Shown here: positions 1 to 11,879 of the stretch, in pieces
Layout of the letters: each line of letters opens with the position of its first letter
How positions within the stretch are numbered: the stretch's first letter is position 1
Assembly (NCBI RefSeq): GCF_041381155.1
Contig: NC_091137.1
Location: 11,217,765-11,281,764, forward strand
Length of the DNA: 64,000 nt
Reading direction: 5' to 3'
DNA from: Argopecten irradians
Lineage: Eukaryota; Mollusca; Bivalvia; Pectinida; Pectinidae
Program-made: the position numbers and the translations under genes
The notes under the pieces: generated by a model
The model's database searches: none
The model's input: the letters and a program-made list of their open reading frames with translations, nothing else
What the model was told of the DNA's origin: nothing

Positions 1-3000
1 TCTAACAAGGTTTGTCCAGTTCTTTGTCCAGTCTAACAAGGTTTGTCCAGTTCTTTGTCCAGTCTAACAAGGTTTGTCCAGTTCTTTGTCCAGTCTAACA
101 AGGTTTGTCCAGTTCTTTGTCCAGTCTAACAAGGTTTGTCCAGTTCTTTGTCCAGTCTAACAAGGTTTGTCCAGTCTAACAAAGTTTGTCCAGTTGTTTG
201 TCCAGTCTAACAAAGTTTGTCCAGTTCTTTGTCCAGTCTAACAAGGTTTGTCCAGTTCTTTGTCCAGTCTAACAAGGTTTGTCCAGTTCTTTGTCCAGTC
301 TAACAAGGTTTGTCCAGTTCTTTGTCCAGTCTAACAAGGTTTGTCCAGTTCTTTGTCCAGTCTAACAAGGTTTGTCTTGTGTAACAAAGTTTGTCCAGTT
401 CTTTGTCCAGTCTAACAAGGTTTGTCCCATTCTTTGTCCAGTCTAACAAGGTTTGTCCAGTCTAACAAGGTTTGTCCAGTTCTTTGTCCAGTCTAACAAG
501 GTTTGTCCAGTTCTTTGTCCAGTCTAACAAGGTTTGTCCGGTTCTTTGTCCAGTCTAACAAGGTTTGTCCGGTTCTTTGTCCAGTCTAACAAGGTTTGTC
601 CAGTTTTTTGTCCAGTCTAACAAGGTTTGTCCCATTCTTTGTCCAGTCTAACAAGGTTTTTCCAGTCTAACAAAGTTTGTCCAGTTCTTTGTCCAGTCTA
701 ACAAGGTTTGTCCAGTTCTTTGTCCAGTCTAACAAGGTTTGTCCAGTCTAACAAAATTTGTCCTTTTCTTTGTCCAGTCTAACAAGGTTTGTCCAATTCT
801 TTGTCCAGTCTAACAAATTTTGTCCAGTTCTTTTCCAGTCTAACAAGGTTTGTCCAGTCTTCTTTGTCCAGTCTAACAAGGTTTGTCCAGTTCTTTGTCC
901 AGTCTAACAAGGTTTCAGTCTTTGTCCAGTCTAACAAGGTTTGTCCAGTTCTTTGTCCAGTCTAACAAGGTTTGTCCAGTTCTTTGTCCAGTCTAACAAG
1001 GTTTGTCCAGTCTAACAAGTTTGTTCATTCTTTGTACAGTCTAACAAGGTTTTTCCAGTTCTTTGTCCAGTCTAACAAGGTTTGTCCAGTTCTTTGTCCA
1101 GTCTAACAAGGTTTGTCCAGTTCTTTGTCCAGTCTAACAAGGTTTGTCCGGTTCTTTGTCCAGTCTAACAAGGTTTGTCCAGTTCTTTGTCCAGTCTAAC
1201 AAGGTTTGTCCAGTCTAACAAGTTGTCCAGGTTTTTCAGTCCAGTCTAACAAGGTTTGTCCAGTCAGTCTAACTTTGTCCAGTCTAACAAGGTTTGTCCA
1301 GTTCTTTGTCCAGTCTAACAAGGTTTGTCCAGTTCTTTGTCCAGTCTAACAAGGTTTGTCCAGTTCTTTGTCCAGTCTAACAAGGTTTGTCCGGTTCTTT
1401 GTCCAGTCTAACAAAGTTTGTCCGGTTCTTTGTCCAGTCTAACAAGGTTTGTCCGGTTCTTTGTCCAGTCTAACAAGGTTTGTCCGGTTCTTTGTCCAGT
1501 CTAACAAGGTTTGTCCAGTTCTTTGTCCAGTCTAACAAGGTTTGTCCAGTTCTTTGTCCAGTCTAACAAGGTTTGTCCAGTTCTTTGTCCAGTCTAACAA
1601 GGTTTGTCCAGTTCTTTGTCCAGTCTAACAAGGTTTGTCCAGTCTAACAAGGTTTGTCCAGTTCTTTGTCCAGTCTAAAAAGGTTTGTCCAGTTCTTTGT
1701 CCAGTCTAACAAGGTTTGTCCAGTCTAAACAAGGTTTGTCCAGTTCTTTGTCCAGTCTAACAAGGTTTGTCCATTTGTTAACTTTGTCCAGTCTAACAAG
1801 GTTGTCCAGTCTAAAATGGTTTGTCCAGTTCTTTGTCCAGTCTAACAAGGTTTGTCCAGTTCTTTGTCCAGTCTAACAATGTTTGTCCAGTCTAACAAAG
1901 TTTGTCCAGTTCTTTGTCCAGTCTAACAAGGTTTGTCCAGTTCTTTGTCCAGTCTAACAAGGTTTGTCCAGTTCTTTTCAGTACTTTGTCCAGTCTAACA
2001 AGGTTTGTCCGGTTCTTTGTCCAGTCTAACAAGGTTTGTCCAGTTCTTTGTCCAGTCTAACAAGGTTTGTCCAGTTCTTTGTCCAGTCTAACAAGGTTTG
2101 TCCAGTTCTTTGTCCAGTCTAACAAGGTTTGTCCAGTTCTTTGTCCAGTCTAACAAGGTTTTGTCCAGTTCTTTGTCCAGTCTAACAAGGTTTGTCCAGT
2201 TCTTTGTCCAGTCTAACAAGGTTTGTCCAGTTCTTTGTCCAGTCTAACAAGGTTTGTCCAGTCTTTGTCCAGTCTAACAAGGTTTGTCCAGTTCTTTGTC
2301 CAGTCTAACAAGGTTTGTCCAGTTCTTTGTCCAGTCTAACAAGGTTTGTCCATTCTTTGTCCAGTCTAACAAGGTTTGTCCAGTTCTTTGTCCAGTCTAA
2401 CAAGGTTTGTCCAGTTCTTTGTCCAGTCTAACAAGGTTTGTCCAGTACAAGTTCTTTGTCCAGTCTAACAAGGTTTGTCCGTTCTTGTCCAGTTAACAAG
2501 GTTTGTCCAGTTCTTTGTCCAGTCTAACAAGGTTTGTCCAGTTCTTTTTGTCCAGTCTAACAAGGTTTGTCCAGTTCTTTGTCCAGTCTAACAAGGTTTT
2601 CGTGTCCAGTCTAACAAAGTTTTCCAGTTCTTTGTCCAGTCTAACAAGGTTTGTCCAGTTCTTTGTCCAGTCTAACAAGGTTTGTCCAGTTCTTTGTCCA
2701 GTCTAACAAGGTTTTGTCCATCAGTCTACAAATTTGTCCAGTTCTTTGTCCAGTTAACAAGGTTTGTCCAGTTAACAAATTTGTCCAATTCTTTGTCCAG
2801 TCTAACAAGGTTTTGTTCTTGTCCAGTCTAACAAGGTTTTTCCAGTCTTTGTCCAGTCTAACAAGGTTTGTCCAGTTCTTTGTCCAGTCTAACAAGGTTT
2901 GTCCAGTCTAACAATTTGTTTGTCCAGTTCAAGGTTTGTCCAGTCTTTTTGTCCAGCTCCAGTCTAACAAGGTTTGTCCAGTTCTTTGTCCAGTCTAACA

Positions 3001-3840
3001 AGGTTTGTCCAGTTCTTTGTCCAGTCTAACAAGGGTTCGTCCGTTCTTTGTCAGTCTAACAAGGTTTGCCAGTTCTTTGTCCAGTCTAACAAGGTTTGTC
3101 ACTTTCTTTGTCCAGTCTAACAAGGTTTGTCTTGTGTAACAAAGTTTGTCCAATTCTTTGTCCAGTCTAACAAGGTTTGTCCAGTTCTTTGTCCAGTCTA
3201 ACAAGGTTTGTCCAGTCTAACAAAGTTTGTCCCAGTTCTTTGTCCAGTCTAACAAGGTTTGTCCAGTCACCTTAACAAGTTTTGTCCAGTTCTAACAAGG
3301 TTTTCCAGTTGTCCAGTCTAACAAGGTTTGTCCAGTCTAACAAATTTGTCCTTTCTTTGTCCAGTCTAACAAGGTTTGTCCAGTCTAACAAAGTTTGTCC
3401 AGTTCTTTGTCCAGTCTAACAAGGTTTGTCCGGTTCTTTGTCCAGTCTAACAAGGTTTGTCCAGTCTTTAACCAGGTGTCCAGTTTAACAAGGTTTGTCC
3501 AGTTCTTTGTCCAGTCTTAAAAAGTTTGTCCCATTCTTTGTCCAGTCTAACAAAGTTTGTCCAGTTCTTTGTCCAGTCTAACAAGGTTTGTCCTGTTCTT
3601 TGTCCAGTCTTACAAGGTTTGTCCAGTTCTTTGTCCAGTCTAACAAGGTTTGTCCTGTTCTTTGTCCAGTCTAACAAGGTTTGTCCCATTCTTTGTCCAG
3701 TCTAACAAGGTTTGTCCAGTTCTTTGTCCAGTCTAACAAGGTTTGTCCAGTTCTTTGTCCAGTCTAACAAGGTTTGTCCAGTTCTTTGTCCAGTCTAACA
3801 AGGTTCGTCCTGTTCTTTGTCCAGTCAAAGTTTGCCCTGT
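1..3840. repeat. 31-bp minisatellite/satellite array (about 120 units)
   Basis: The window opens inside a tandem array with a consensus period of 31 bp. The unit has two parts sharing the core TTTGTCCAG: a 19-bp part (TCTAACAAGGTTTGTCCAG) and a 12-bp part (TTCTTTGTCCAG). Shortened units of the 19-bp part alone recur, for example near 165, 455 and 1000. Long stretches are nearly identical, while 2400-3500 is more diverged. The array breaks down near 3835, about 180 bp before the first visible HIBCH exon, so it lies in a HIBCH intron and runs off the left edge. Short open frames on both strands are products of the repeat, not genes. Confidence 0.95.
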
Positions 3841-4019
3841 TAAAAGTCTTTACTAGATATAAATAGACAAGACAATTTTCAGCTTTAAAGGTTTATAATT
3901 GTAAAATCAGCATTGAAACGAAATGTTCTTTCATGTGACACTTTTTAGTTGAAATCATTCTTATATCCTTTATCATCATTATTTCTACTACTAATATGTT
4001 CCATTTCTGTTTAAATCAG

Positions 4020-6222
4020 ATTTCTGAATTGGAGGCAGCATTAATTGGGCTTGATAATCCTAGTCACCATGACATTACGACTGTGATAGAAGATTTCCAA
4101 AGTAAAGTAAGTTGTATGATAAAGATAGAAGATTTCCAGAGTAAGGTAGGTTGTACGATAAAGACAGAAGATTTCCAGAGTAGGTCGGTTATCGATAAAG
4201 ACAGAAGATTTCAGAGTTGGTAGGTTGTATGATGTAGACAGAAGATTTCCAGAGTAAGTAGGTTGTATGGTAGGTTGTATGATAAAAACAGAAGATTTTC
4301 AGAGTTAGGTAGGTTGTATGATATAGATAGAACATTTCCAGAGTAAGGTAGGTTGTATGTAGGTTGTATGATAAAAACAGAAGATTTTCAGATTAAGGTA
4401 GGTTGTATGATATAGATAGAACATTTCCAGAGTAAGGTCGGTTGTATGGTAGGTTGTATGATAAAGACAGAAGATTTCCAGAGTAAGATAGGTTATATGA
4501 TAAAGACAGAAGATTTCCAGAGTTAGGTAGGTTGTATGGTAGGTTGTATGATAAAAACAGAAGATTTCCAGTGACTAACTCAATTTGCCCTCTTCTACTT
4601 CAAAATTATACATTCCGTTTAGCTCTTCTGTTTCTAGAAAATCCTTCATCTATACACTGGAAGATCTCCCCAAATGATTTCTGTTTTAGAAGATCACAAA
4701 TCGAGTTGTTGTCTACTTAAAACTGGATAGTTCACTCATGTTTTACTATGAAGAAGAGATCTTGAATTAAATTACCATATTAAAGAAAGCTTACACAAAT
4801 AAACTGTCTTACTTGCTACTCACAAATAAACAGGTTATTATTGAAATTTCACCTTTTAAACTGATTAAATGCAGTGACCAATGCATATGATGTTACTATT
4901 AATGCAGATTTCCGGGAGCTTTCTTCAGTTTTACACTATTATATCTTTATTAATTTGTAGGACATGATAAAAATGTACACAACCTAGGATAAGTTAGTTT
5001 ATTTGCAAAATTAAAACAAAGAAAGTATTAAATGAAAAATATTAAATAAATTTTAATCAAATAAGGGAGATAATTCAGGTATTTGATATAAATGTTGTAA
5101 GTAATAATGTCACTGTGTACATGTATGTGTTTGAACAGCCATTAAGGTTTGAACATTTAATAAAAAAAATGATCAAGCCTGATTAATAATGTGTTGTAGA
5201 GTACTGATGTTCCAGATGAAGACTTTATTCTAAAGCCTGACATGGACAAGATTAATAGATTATTTAGTGCTAAAACATTGGAAGGAATATTTCAAGATTT
5301 AAAAAATGATGGTTCAGATTGGGCAACAAAACAGCTACAAACACTACAAAAAATGGTAAGTTTTTATTGTCCAGATAACAAAAGACCTGCACTTAGTGTC
5401 ATCAGCAAAGTGACTAAGTATTAAGCAAATTTATAAAATACAGTATGTCTGTCAGTTTCAAGGTTTTGTTTCATTTGCATAATAAAATTTTGATATTTTA
5501 TGTTGACATGTTAAATAAAATTAAGCTAATAACTTACAAGAAACAAACACTTATCAAGTTTTTACACAAAATGATGTGTCCCTTTTAGTCGCCAACCTCT
5601 ATGAAGATCACACTGCGGCAGATTTTAGAGGGGAGAAATCTGTCGCTAGGAGACTGTTTACAGATGGAATACAGACTCAGTCAGAGATGTATAGATGACA
5701 AAGATTTCTACGAAGGTGTTAGAGCAGGTAAATCACAAAAAGTATTAAACTGGACCTGTCAAAATTCACCATAACTCACAAAATCTAGACACCAGTGACA
5801 TATTTAGAAATTCATTGACATATATAATAACAATAGTATTATATAGTTCCCTAGTTATGTAAATCGCAAAATGCAATCTCCGTGAATATGTCCAATATAG
5901 GAAACCATGAAGTATTGACCCCACAAATTTAAAGTGCTTTACACATGTGATGTACAGTACTCAACTATGTAAAGTAAATTTTAATTTTACAAGCGTCCTA
6001 CTGATATTGAACTATTATGGTAGTAAATATCTATCATGTATATTTTTTATTGATCATTAACAATTTATATGTCAAAATGGTAATGTTGATTTTATCTCCA
6101 CAGTGCTTGTAGATAAAGATCAGAGCCCTAAATGGGACCCCGCTACCATTGAAGGAGTTACTAGTGATAAGGTTGACTGGTACTTTTCTGTACTGCCGGC
6201 TGAGAGGGAGCTGCAGTTATGA
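4020..6222 (+). CDS. HIBCH: 3-hydroxyisobutyryl-CoA hydrolase, mitochondrial, C-terminal 166 aa (4 exons, 5' part outside window)
   Basis: HIBCH hydrolyses 3-hydroxyisobutyryl-CoA in mitochondrial valine breakdown; it belongs to the enoyl-CoA hydratase/isomerase superfamily. Coding exons are 4020-4106, 5200-5355, 5589-5727 and 6104-6222. All junctions are GT-AG, and the joined frame is 167 codons including the TGA stop. Recognition rests on the family's C-terminal segment: [16 protein letters not shown], then [35 protein letters not shown] and [14 protein letters not shown], which line up collinearly with the end of vertebrate HIBCH as I recall it. The N-terminal catalytic crotonase core is upstream, beyond the satellite. 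The exon ending at 4106 is the seed of a minisatellite that copies its 5' splice site. The frame stays open past 4106 to 4221, so use of a downstream donor would add residues before the frame is lost. Confidence 0.93.
4085..4572 (+). repeat. 39-bp minisatellite made of the HIBCH exon end plus 5' splice site (about 11 units)
   Basis: The first unit straddles the exon-intron junction at 4106/4107: exon end ATAGAAGATTTCCAAAGTAAA, then GTAAGTTGTATGATAAAG. Later units repeat the same order (AGAAGATTTCCAGAG, then TAAGGTAGGTTGTATGATAAAGA), with periods of about 37-39 bp or 50-52 bp. The longer ones carry an extra GGTAGGTTGTAT. Most units keep a GTAGGT or GTAAGT donor-like hexamer in the same place. 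The array ends at about 4572 inside the intron. Confidence 0.9.
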
Positions 6223-8964
6223 TAAACAGTATCAAATGATATAAATTAATGATAAATCCAAAACTTTATATTGACATGACACAGAAGAGTACTAAAGGAT
6301 TACTGTTGTTTTCATGGCTGTTATGTATTCATGAATTCATATACAATGAACAACGAATGTTGGGATTGTTTCCTGTGTTAAACCCACAAGTTAAACCAAG
6401 AAAGACAGTATACATTTCATGTGAGAAAGTTTGTGTTAATCTTGTAAAAATGGATTTATTTTGGTGCAAATGAACTGGTGCAGTTTATCAAATGGTTACA
6501 GAATACCACAACTTAACAGTTTGCATTTAACAGTATTATTTTTCACCCATACTTATCTTCAGAGTTCCACAGTCTCATCTGTATATATAAGTACTGCGGT
6601 ACATGTATGTAAGTGCTATCAGTATGACAGATTGCAATATAATTACAATATAGACTTTATAAATACAGATGTACATGTTTCTTTCTCAAATCATAGAAAT
6701 ATGCTTAAATCATTACCTAATTTATATTCAATTCATTTGAATTGTCCATGTTGGATTTGTGATAATCTATGATTAAGGTTACCCCCATATCTGTCGCATG
6801 CTACATCATATTTTGTTTCTTACTTCCAGAACAACTTTAGTTCATGAGGCCAATTTTAATTCTTAAAATCTTTAAGTAATGAGATTTGGCCAATACTTGT
6901 ATGGACATTATTTTTAACTAGATCCATGTATTTGATAATTTAGACTGCAAACATTAAAGTGAATACTTCCTTAAAGATGCTCCGCCGCTGACAGAGCATA
7001 AATGATATTCATCATTTTAACAATAATTTGTGTTTAATCGTGTGTACATATGTCTAATTAACACAAAAAATAATGTAAAAAGATTTATTTTGCCTTTGGT
7101 GCATGCACAATCAGTACTTCATTCCATATAAGATATAATGCCACGGAATTTTTTCGGGATGCAATTAATTATTCTTAATATTTTTAACTTGAAGTAAAAT
7201 TAGAATCTCAAACTTTTCAATGATGGTAATGGTGTAAAGTAAGTAACTTTTGTAACTGAAGAAAAATACCAAATCGTCTGCTCCAGCATCTTCAAATTTT
7301 AGTATTAAAGTGATTTTGTATATAAATGTGTTTTCAGAATACCAATCTTTGTATTACCTTGTCATTTGATGTTATAAAAGTTATCAACTACCTGTTTATA
7401 GTTGACATTATTATGTAACTAGTCAGTCAAATGGATTAACAGGTAAATAGTATTGTTAAAATCTTTATGCTTTTTCAAATCATTATGATCATTATTTTGA
7501 AATTAAGATATTAAAATTATGTACTGTATCACCTTCTGAAGAGAGATCATTCATACATACACATGGACTTATACAAATATGATAAAATTAGAATGACACA
7601 TGATGATTAAAGTTATTGCATTACATGTATAGTATAGAAAGTGGTTGACTTTAATAAGGGAGCTTATTATAAATCGAGAAGATATCTGTATTTCCATTCA
7701 CTATTCACTATTACTATAATAGAGTAACACTGCTGTAGTAAGTATATATGGACACCAATAACACACTAAGCATGACCATTATGACGTCATTAATATTGAC
7801 TCGGAAACGTGAACTGGTCACCATCAACATTGGTGTTCCATTGTATGGATTAAATCATCACCAATAAACGGTTTATATAGTCAAACCCCAACAACTTAAA
7901 TGGGGAGACCTCCAAAATGAGATATAATGTAAGTATATTAGTATTAAACTATCGTTTTAAGGCATAGATACTTTGTGTGTCCTCTCATTTCTCCATGATC
8001 CCCATGAATGAATTGTGTGTCCTCTCATATCTCCATGAATGAATGGATCCGTTTGTAAAAGGTAGGTAACTCTTGGAATATAACTTGTTTTGAGAGTCGC
8101 TAATAAATAAAAACTGAAGGAAGATGGAATACTTATGTTTTGTTTGTTTGTTTTATAATTTCTTTATGGAAGAATTAAATACAGCAATTTATTAGGTTGA
8201 CCTTGTGAACCTATGATACAGTTATGCATTTTGACAATAAAAATGGCAAAGCTATTCAACGAATGATTTTTCTCTCTGAAAGATTAGTCAAATGATTACA
8301 CCGTATATCATGACACAGACAGAGCATACTTTAACACACATTCAGCTCCATATGTGGTACATTAAGTTTGTGGATAAAAAACTTCACTTAAACAAGCGAT
8401 CCAGGAATGTTACACATTATTATAGGTCTGACCAACAGGTAATACTAATATTGTTACCAGTCACCAGCAGAAAAAATGATTCCAATGCATACCTGGGATG
8501 TAAATTTCTAACATTTTAAACTCGTGCTTAACACGATAGATTTAACTGAAACAAGCCTGTACTGAAACTGGGACGATTCAGAGTGATCAAGGGAGATGCA
8601 CACACTGACAGGTACCCAATTGAGCTGAACATTTGTAAAGTAATGCAATGTTTAAAAAATGAGATAAGTCCATGCATGTATGTATATCTGTGTAATGTTT
8701 TTGGGCCACATGGAGGGAGAATTAAATTTTGTCATATGTAAGCTTAATAAACATATCAATTATTCCACAAATTGTCTCATCAGCATGCGATCCAGAGATC
8801 TGAAATTATAAGCCTGTAAGCTACGCTGGGGTGAAGGACTACGACATTCGTTCAAAAACTTTACTTCATTCAATGTCACTGGCCAAGAATAAAATCATTA
8901 ACAACTTCAAAAGGATTTATAAGTGAATCTTAATGGGGCTTATATACGTCCTTGCAACTTCTTA
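6223..8964. other. HIBCH 3' UTR and intergenic DNA
   Basis: AT-rich DNA after the HIBCH stop with no supported coding gene. Open frames of 60-100 codons at 6249-6772 and 8292-8519 lack recognisable protein features. An AATAAA at 8102-8107 is a possible poly(A) signal, but its distance of about 1.9 kb from the stop makes it uncertain. The stretch contains one MITE (6971-7295, listed separately). Confidence 0.5.
6971..7295. mobile_element. MITE with AAGATGCTCC-type terminal inverted repeats
   Basis: The left end TTAAAGATGCTCCGCCGCTG is an imperfect inverted match to the right end, whose complement reads TTGAAGATGCTGGAGCAG. The interior is AT-rich and non-coding. A related, more decayed copy is at about 21244-21562, sharing internal strings such as CAAACTTTTCAATGATGG and AAAGTAAGTAACTTTTG. 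Two copies in one window plus inverted ends support a non-autonomous DNA transposon. Confidence 0.7.
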
Positions 8965-9362
8965 TTAAAAGGTCCACTGTTATTTTAATTTTCAAAATGA
9001 GAATGTAAAACGAGATTGATGATTCTGTAGAGTCGCAAAAGTAATTACTAGTAAGCTTACCGTTAATACTACACTAATCACTACCTTCTGGATAAATTTA
9101 ATTAAGATACATGTTCATATTGTGGGTCGTCATTTATTGTTTCCCGTCGTCGTCCTTTACCGCGCGCTCGTTGACTTTCACCGCGCCAGACTGCAAACAA
9201 CGAAATGAATCTTTCATGTTTATTTATAACCGAGATTACGCGGGAATCTCGCATTTGCTTGGTGTTGTAACATCATATTAGGCCATCGATATTAATTTTA
9301 TTATGTTATCATTGTTATAAAGAAACTTTTAACTTCTGTTTCGGAGAGGTAGTGGGCCTTAA
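8965..9362 (-). mobile_element. TTAA-flanked MITE (AGGCCCACTACC family), copy 1
   Basis: It is bounded by TTAA on both sides (8965-8968 and 9359-9362). The right end GGAGAGGTAGTGGGCC is the inverse of the left end of the 62.7-kb copy (AGGCCCATTACCTTTCC). The left end (AAGGTCCACTG) is more diverged. Interior segments shared in inverse orientation include the GCGCG-bearing block near 9160 and the ACGAG/TTTTACATT segment near 9010. TTAA flanks fit a piggyBac-type non-autonomous element; that family assignment is inference. Confidence 0.65.
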
Positions 9363-10429
9363 ATGTCATTAATTCATAATTATAAACGAACAACAAGGTT
9401 CCACCGTCAGTCAAACATCAGAGCCATGTTTTTAAAAATGTTTTGAACTTTATTGATATTCCTAGATATTACCAAGGATTTATAAGTGAGATTTATTACG
9501 TTTTACAATATATAGATATAAAATAGACCTGCATGTTGTAAGTAAATCAGAGAAATTAAAGTAAAATGAAACAAATAAATTCCTTGGTACTTGGATCGTT
9601 TTCGATTATGCGGTTTGACTGGTTGGACCTAGTTGTTCGTTTATGAATTAAAGGCGGACCTGGTGATTTTATATTGTTATGAGACGAGCCTGACAAAGCC
9701 CTCACAGACCTGTATCATGAAATAAAGACTTTTATAAACGAAAACGGCCCTTGTCTCTTGAAAGCTAATTTTCTTCGGATTTATGTTTGCAATATTTTTT
9801 TACTTATGTCAGAAATATTTATGTACATGTAAGTAATATGAATAAATTCATCGAAAATAAACATATACCGAGACAGTGTCCGGATATGTTGGTCCTATTT
9901 TGCTATCAATTTACATGTCGGTGGATATTATCGTAAAGACGCTTGTAGCATGAACTATCCTTATCAACAAACGTTTACGCGAGTCTGATTTGTCACGCTT
10001 GTTTGTTTATGTCATTTCTATTTCCGTGTTCATGGACCGGTGTTTCTAGAATAATTCTTTTCTCGTTATAACATTAACATAGAAGTGTATTTTATATTCA
10101 TGAACAGTTTAGTCTATGGGAAGCCTTCTGTCAAGATTAACGTCACTGCCAGGTATTGTATTTCTGATTATCATCGTGTCATTTTTGTTGTCATGGAATA
10201 ACTGTAAACACATCCTCGCAGTACGCTACATGTAACAGTTTCGGCACATCTAAATTTATTGCTCTAATATATATTAGACCAAATAGACCCAATAATACAG
10301 AAAGATTTATCGGACTAACATCCACGATACTCCAGATGATATGTACATGCAAGCATTGTCATTTACTTTTAATCTGTTAATTTGCATTTGGAATTCTGAA
10401 TTCTAAATAATTGCCAGACACTGAACGCT
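9363..10429. other. intergenic DNA, nothing recognised
   Basis: AT-rich sequence with no open frame of note and no clear repeat structure beyond scattered short motifs. I see no gene here. Confidence 0.5.
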
Positions 10430-10530
10430 GGTCGGTGTTTTTTCTGTGAGTACTCCGGCTTTCCTCCACCCACTTACCTTGTACGTCCTTACGTAATCCT
10501 GACTGTAAATAGGGCGTTAAACTCCGAATT
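10430..10530 (+). mobile_element. SINE-like interspersed repeat fragment
   Basis: Contains GTACTCCGGCTTTCCTCC, ACGTCCTTACGTAATCCTG and GACTGTAAATAGGGCGTTAA. I associate this motif order with a repeat widespread in molluscan DNA, probably the tail region of a SINE. No tRNA-like head or target-site duplication is visible. Its identity is from memory and not searched. Confidence 0.4.
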
Positions 10531-10592
10531 AAGTGTGTAGGGCTTCAACTACATAATCAGATACAAGTTACATGTAGGGAGTTTCACAAGAC

Positions 10593-11092
10593 CATAATAT
10601 TTAGGACAGATGTCTATCCATAATACAACAATGTTTTTCATATATATTCTATGAGAGTCTTATTAGACCAAACACAAGTTACGTGTAGGGAGCTTCACAA
10701 GACCACCACTCTCCGACTAAATAAACATTCATTAACACATTTGTCTTGCTCCGTTTCTTAAAGAGTTTCATGCTATTGCCTCTAGTTCTTATTGAAGACA
10801 TGGTAAAGAGTTTATCAAGTTTATTAATAGCTTTCAGGATTGTATATGCTTCCAACAACATCATTCCTTTTACCCCTATACTAAGATTTGAAGTCCTAGT
10901 TTTAAGTCTCGAATACAATGGAAAGTGTACTCGTTTAGATGCCATACGTTTGACGTTTTCCATTGTTATTTTGATATGTTTAGCAGCACGGTAACATACC
11001 TGTATGTCGTATAAAGTTTGGTCTAATGAGACTCTTGTACAATATGAGAAACATTGTTGTATCTTTGCAGACAACTGTCCTAAATATTAACC
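10593..11092 (-). mobile_element. LINE reverse-transcriptase C-terminal fragment flanked by inverted repeats
   Basis: A 131-codon open frame (11074 to 10679) reads through the post-RT region typical of LINE ORF2: a segment resembling ENVQRRATK (MENVKRMASKRVHFPL), then EAYTILKAINKLDKLFT and TRGNSMKLFKKRSK. The TRG-S-KL-KK motif is characteristic of the ORF2 C-terminus in mollusc LINEs. The fragment lies between two roughly 75-bp inverted repeats: 10593-10665 (TAATATTTAGGACAG near its start, AGTCTTATTAGACCAAAC near its end) and 11015-11092 (TTTGGTCTAATGAGACTC, later CTGTCCTAAATATTA). It is truncated at both ends relative to a full LINE. Confidence 0.6.
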
Positions 11093-11099
11093 CCAGGAT

Positions 11100-11700
11100 T
11101 CTGTTGCGTATGTTAACGGATTGACTCAGAGCCAACATTGACAAAATGCTTGGTGTAGTGTTTCAAACTTTCACCTTCATGAGCCCAACCATGTGTACCG
11201 CCCTATACAAGTTGCTCATACGACCGCATGTTGACCACTAACGCTGGATAAACCAGTTCCGGAAAATGTGCAATGTAGAGTTTCAACACTAAAACACTCC
11301 GTATGAAGAACGTATTCTGTGTACTAACTTTGGAATACATGGGCTTTCGTGTGGACACGATTCAAGTTTTTACTAAAAAATATTGACAACCTGACTACGC
11401 CCCTGCATGAAAACTTTTCCAACCAGCAACAGACCATAAACATACTAGGCCTAGAGGTCATTCAAAGAAACTAGTCAAAAGCAAATTTAGACTATACATC
11501 TCACTTCACTGGCAACTTGTTCAATAACAGAATTCTCTCTCGAAGGAAGTACATGTGTGGTCTCATCATCTACGATAAAGTGTTTCAAATATTGGAAAGG
11601 TCATAATGCAAAATCCCAACTATCTTTTGTTGAATATTAAAACCAACATTCTAAGTAAATGATCGAAGTCGAATCGGATCAATATCAGTATCATGGACAT
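11100..11700 (+). mobile_element. decayed LINE RT fragment in opposite orientation
   Basis: Plus-strand translation with stops gives NIDKMLGVVFQTFTFMS, CTALYKLLIRPHVDH, then YEERILCTNFGIHGL. This follows the order of the late RT region of LINEs (KAN-MLG-I-RTF-Y, LYK-L-RPH-EY, YEERL--L-L-TL). Several stop codons and frame changes interrupt it. It abuts the opposite-strand fragment 10593-11092 and lies between the two minus-strand LINE pieces, so the region is rearranged or holds two insertions. Confidence 0.55.
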
Positions 11701-11879
11701 AGAGATACTGCTATGCCTGCTTTAAAATTCTACCATATTGTGAAGTATTAACTTTTTTAACTACTGGGGCGATTTTAAAGTGTTTTTAAATCGTGATAAC
11801 TGTTTTGTAAATGTGTTGACATTCAACAGTGTGTATATATTATACAAACAGTGATAACGACACTTTTTACGCAACCTGA

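Noticed and set aside
1685-3689. Short open frames over the 31-bp satellite
   Set aside because: Repeat translation only (SSLTRFVQ and LDWTKNWTN units).
6249-6772. Frames of 74 and 103 codons after HIBCH
   Set aside because: In the 3' UTR region, with no recognisable features or splice context.
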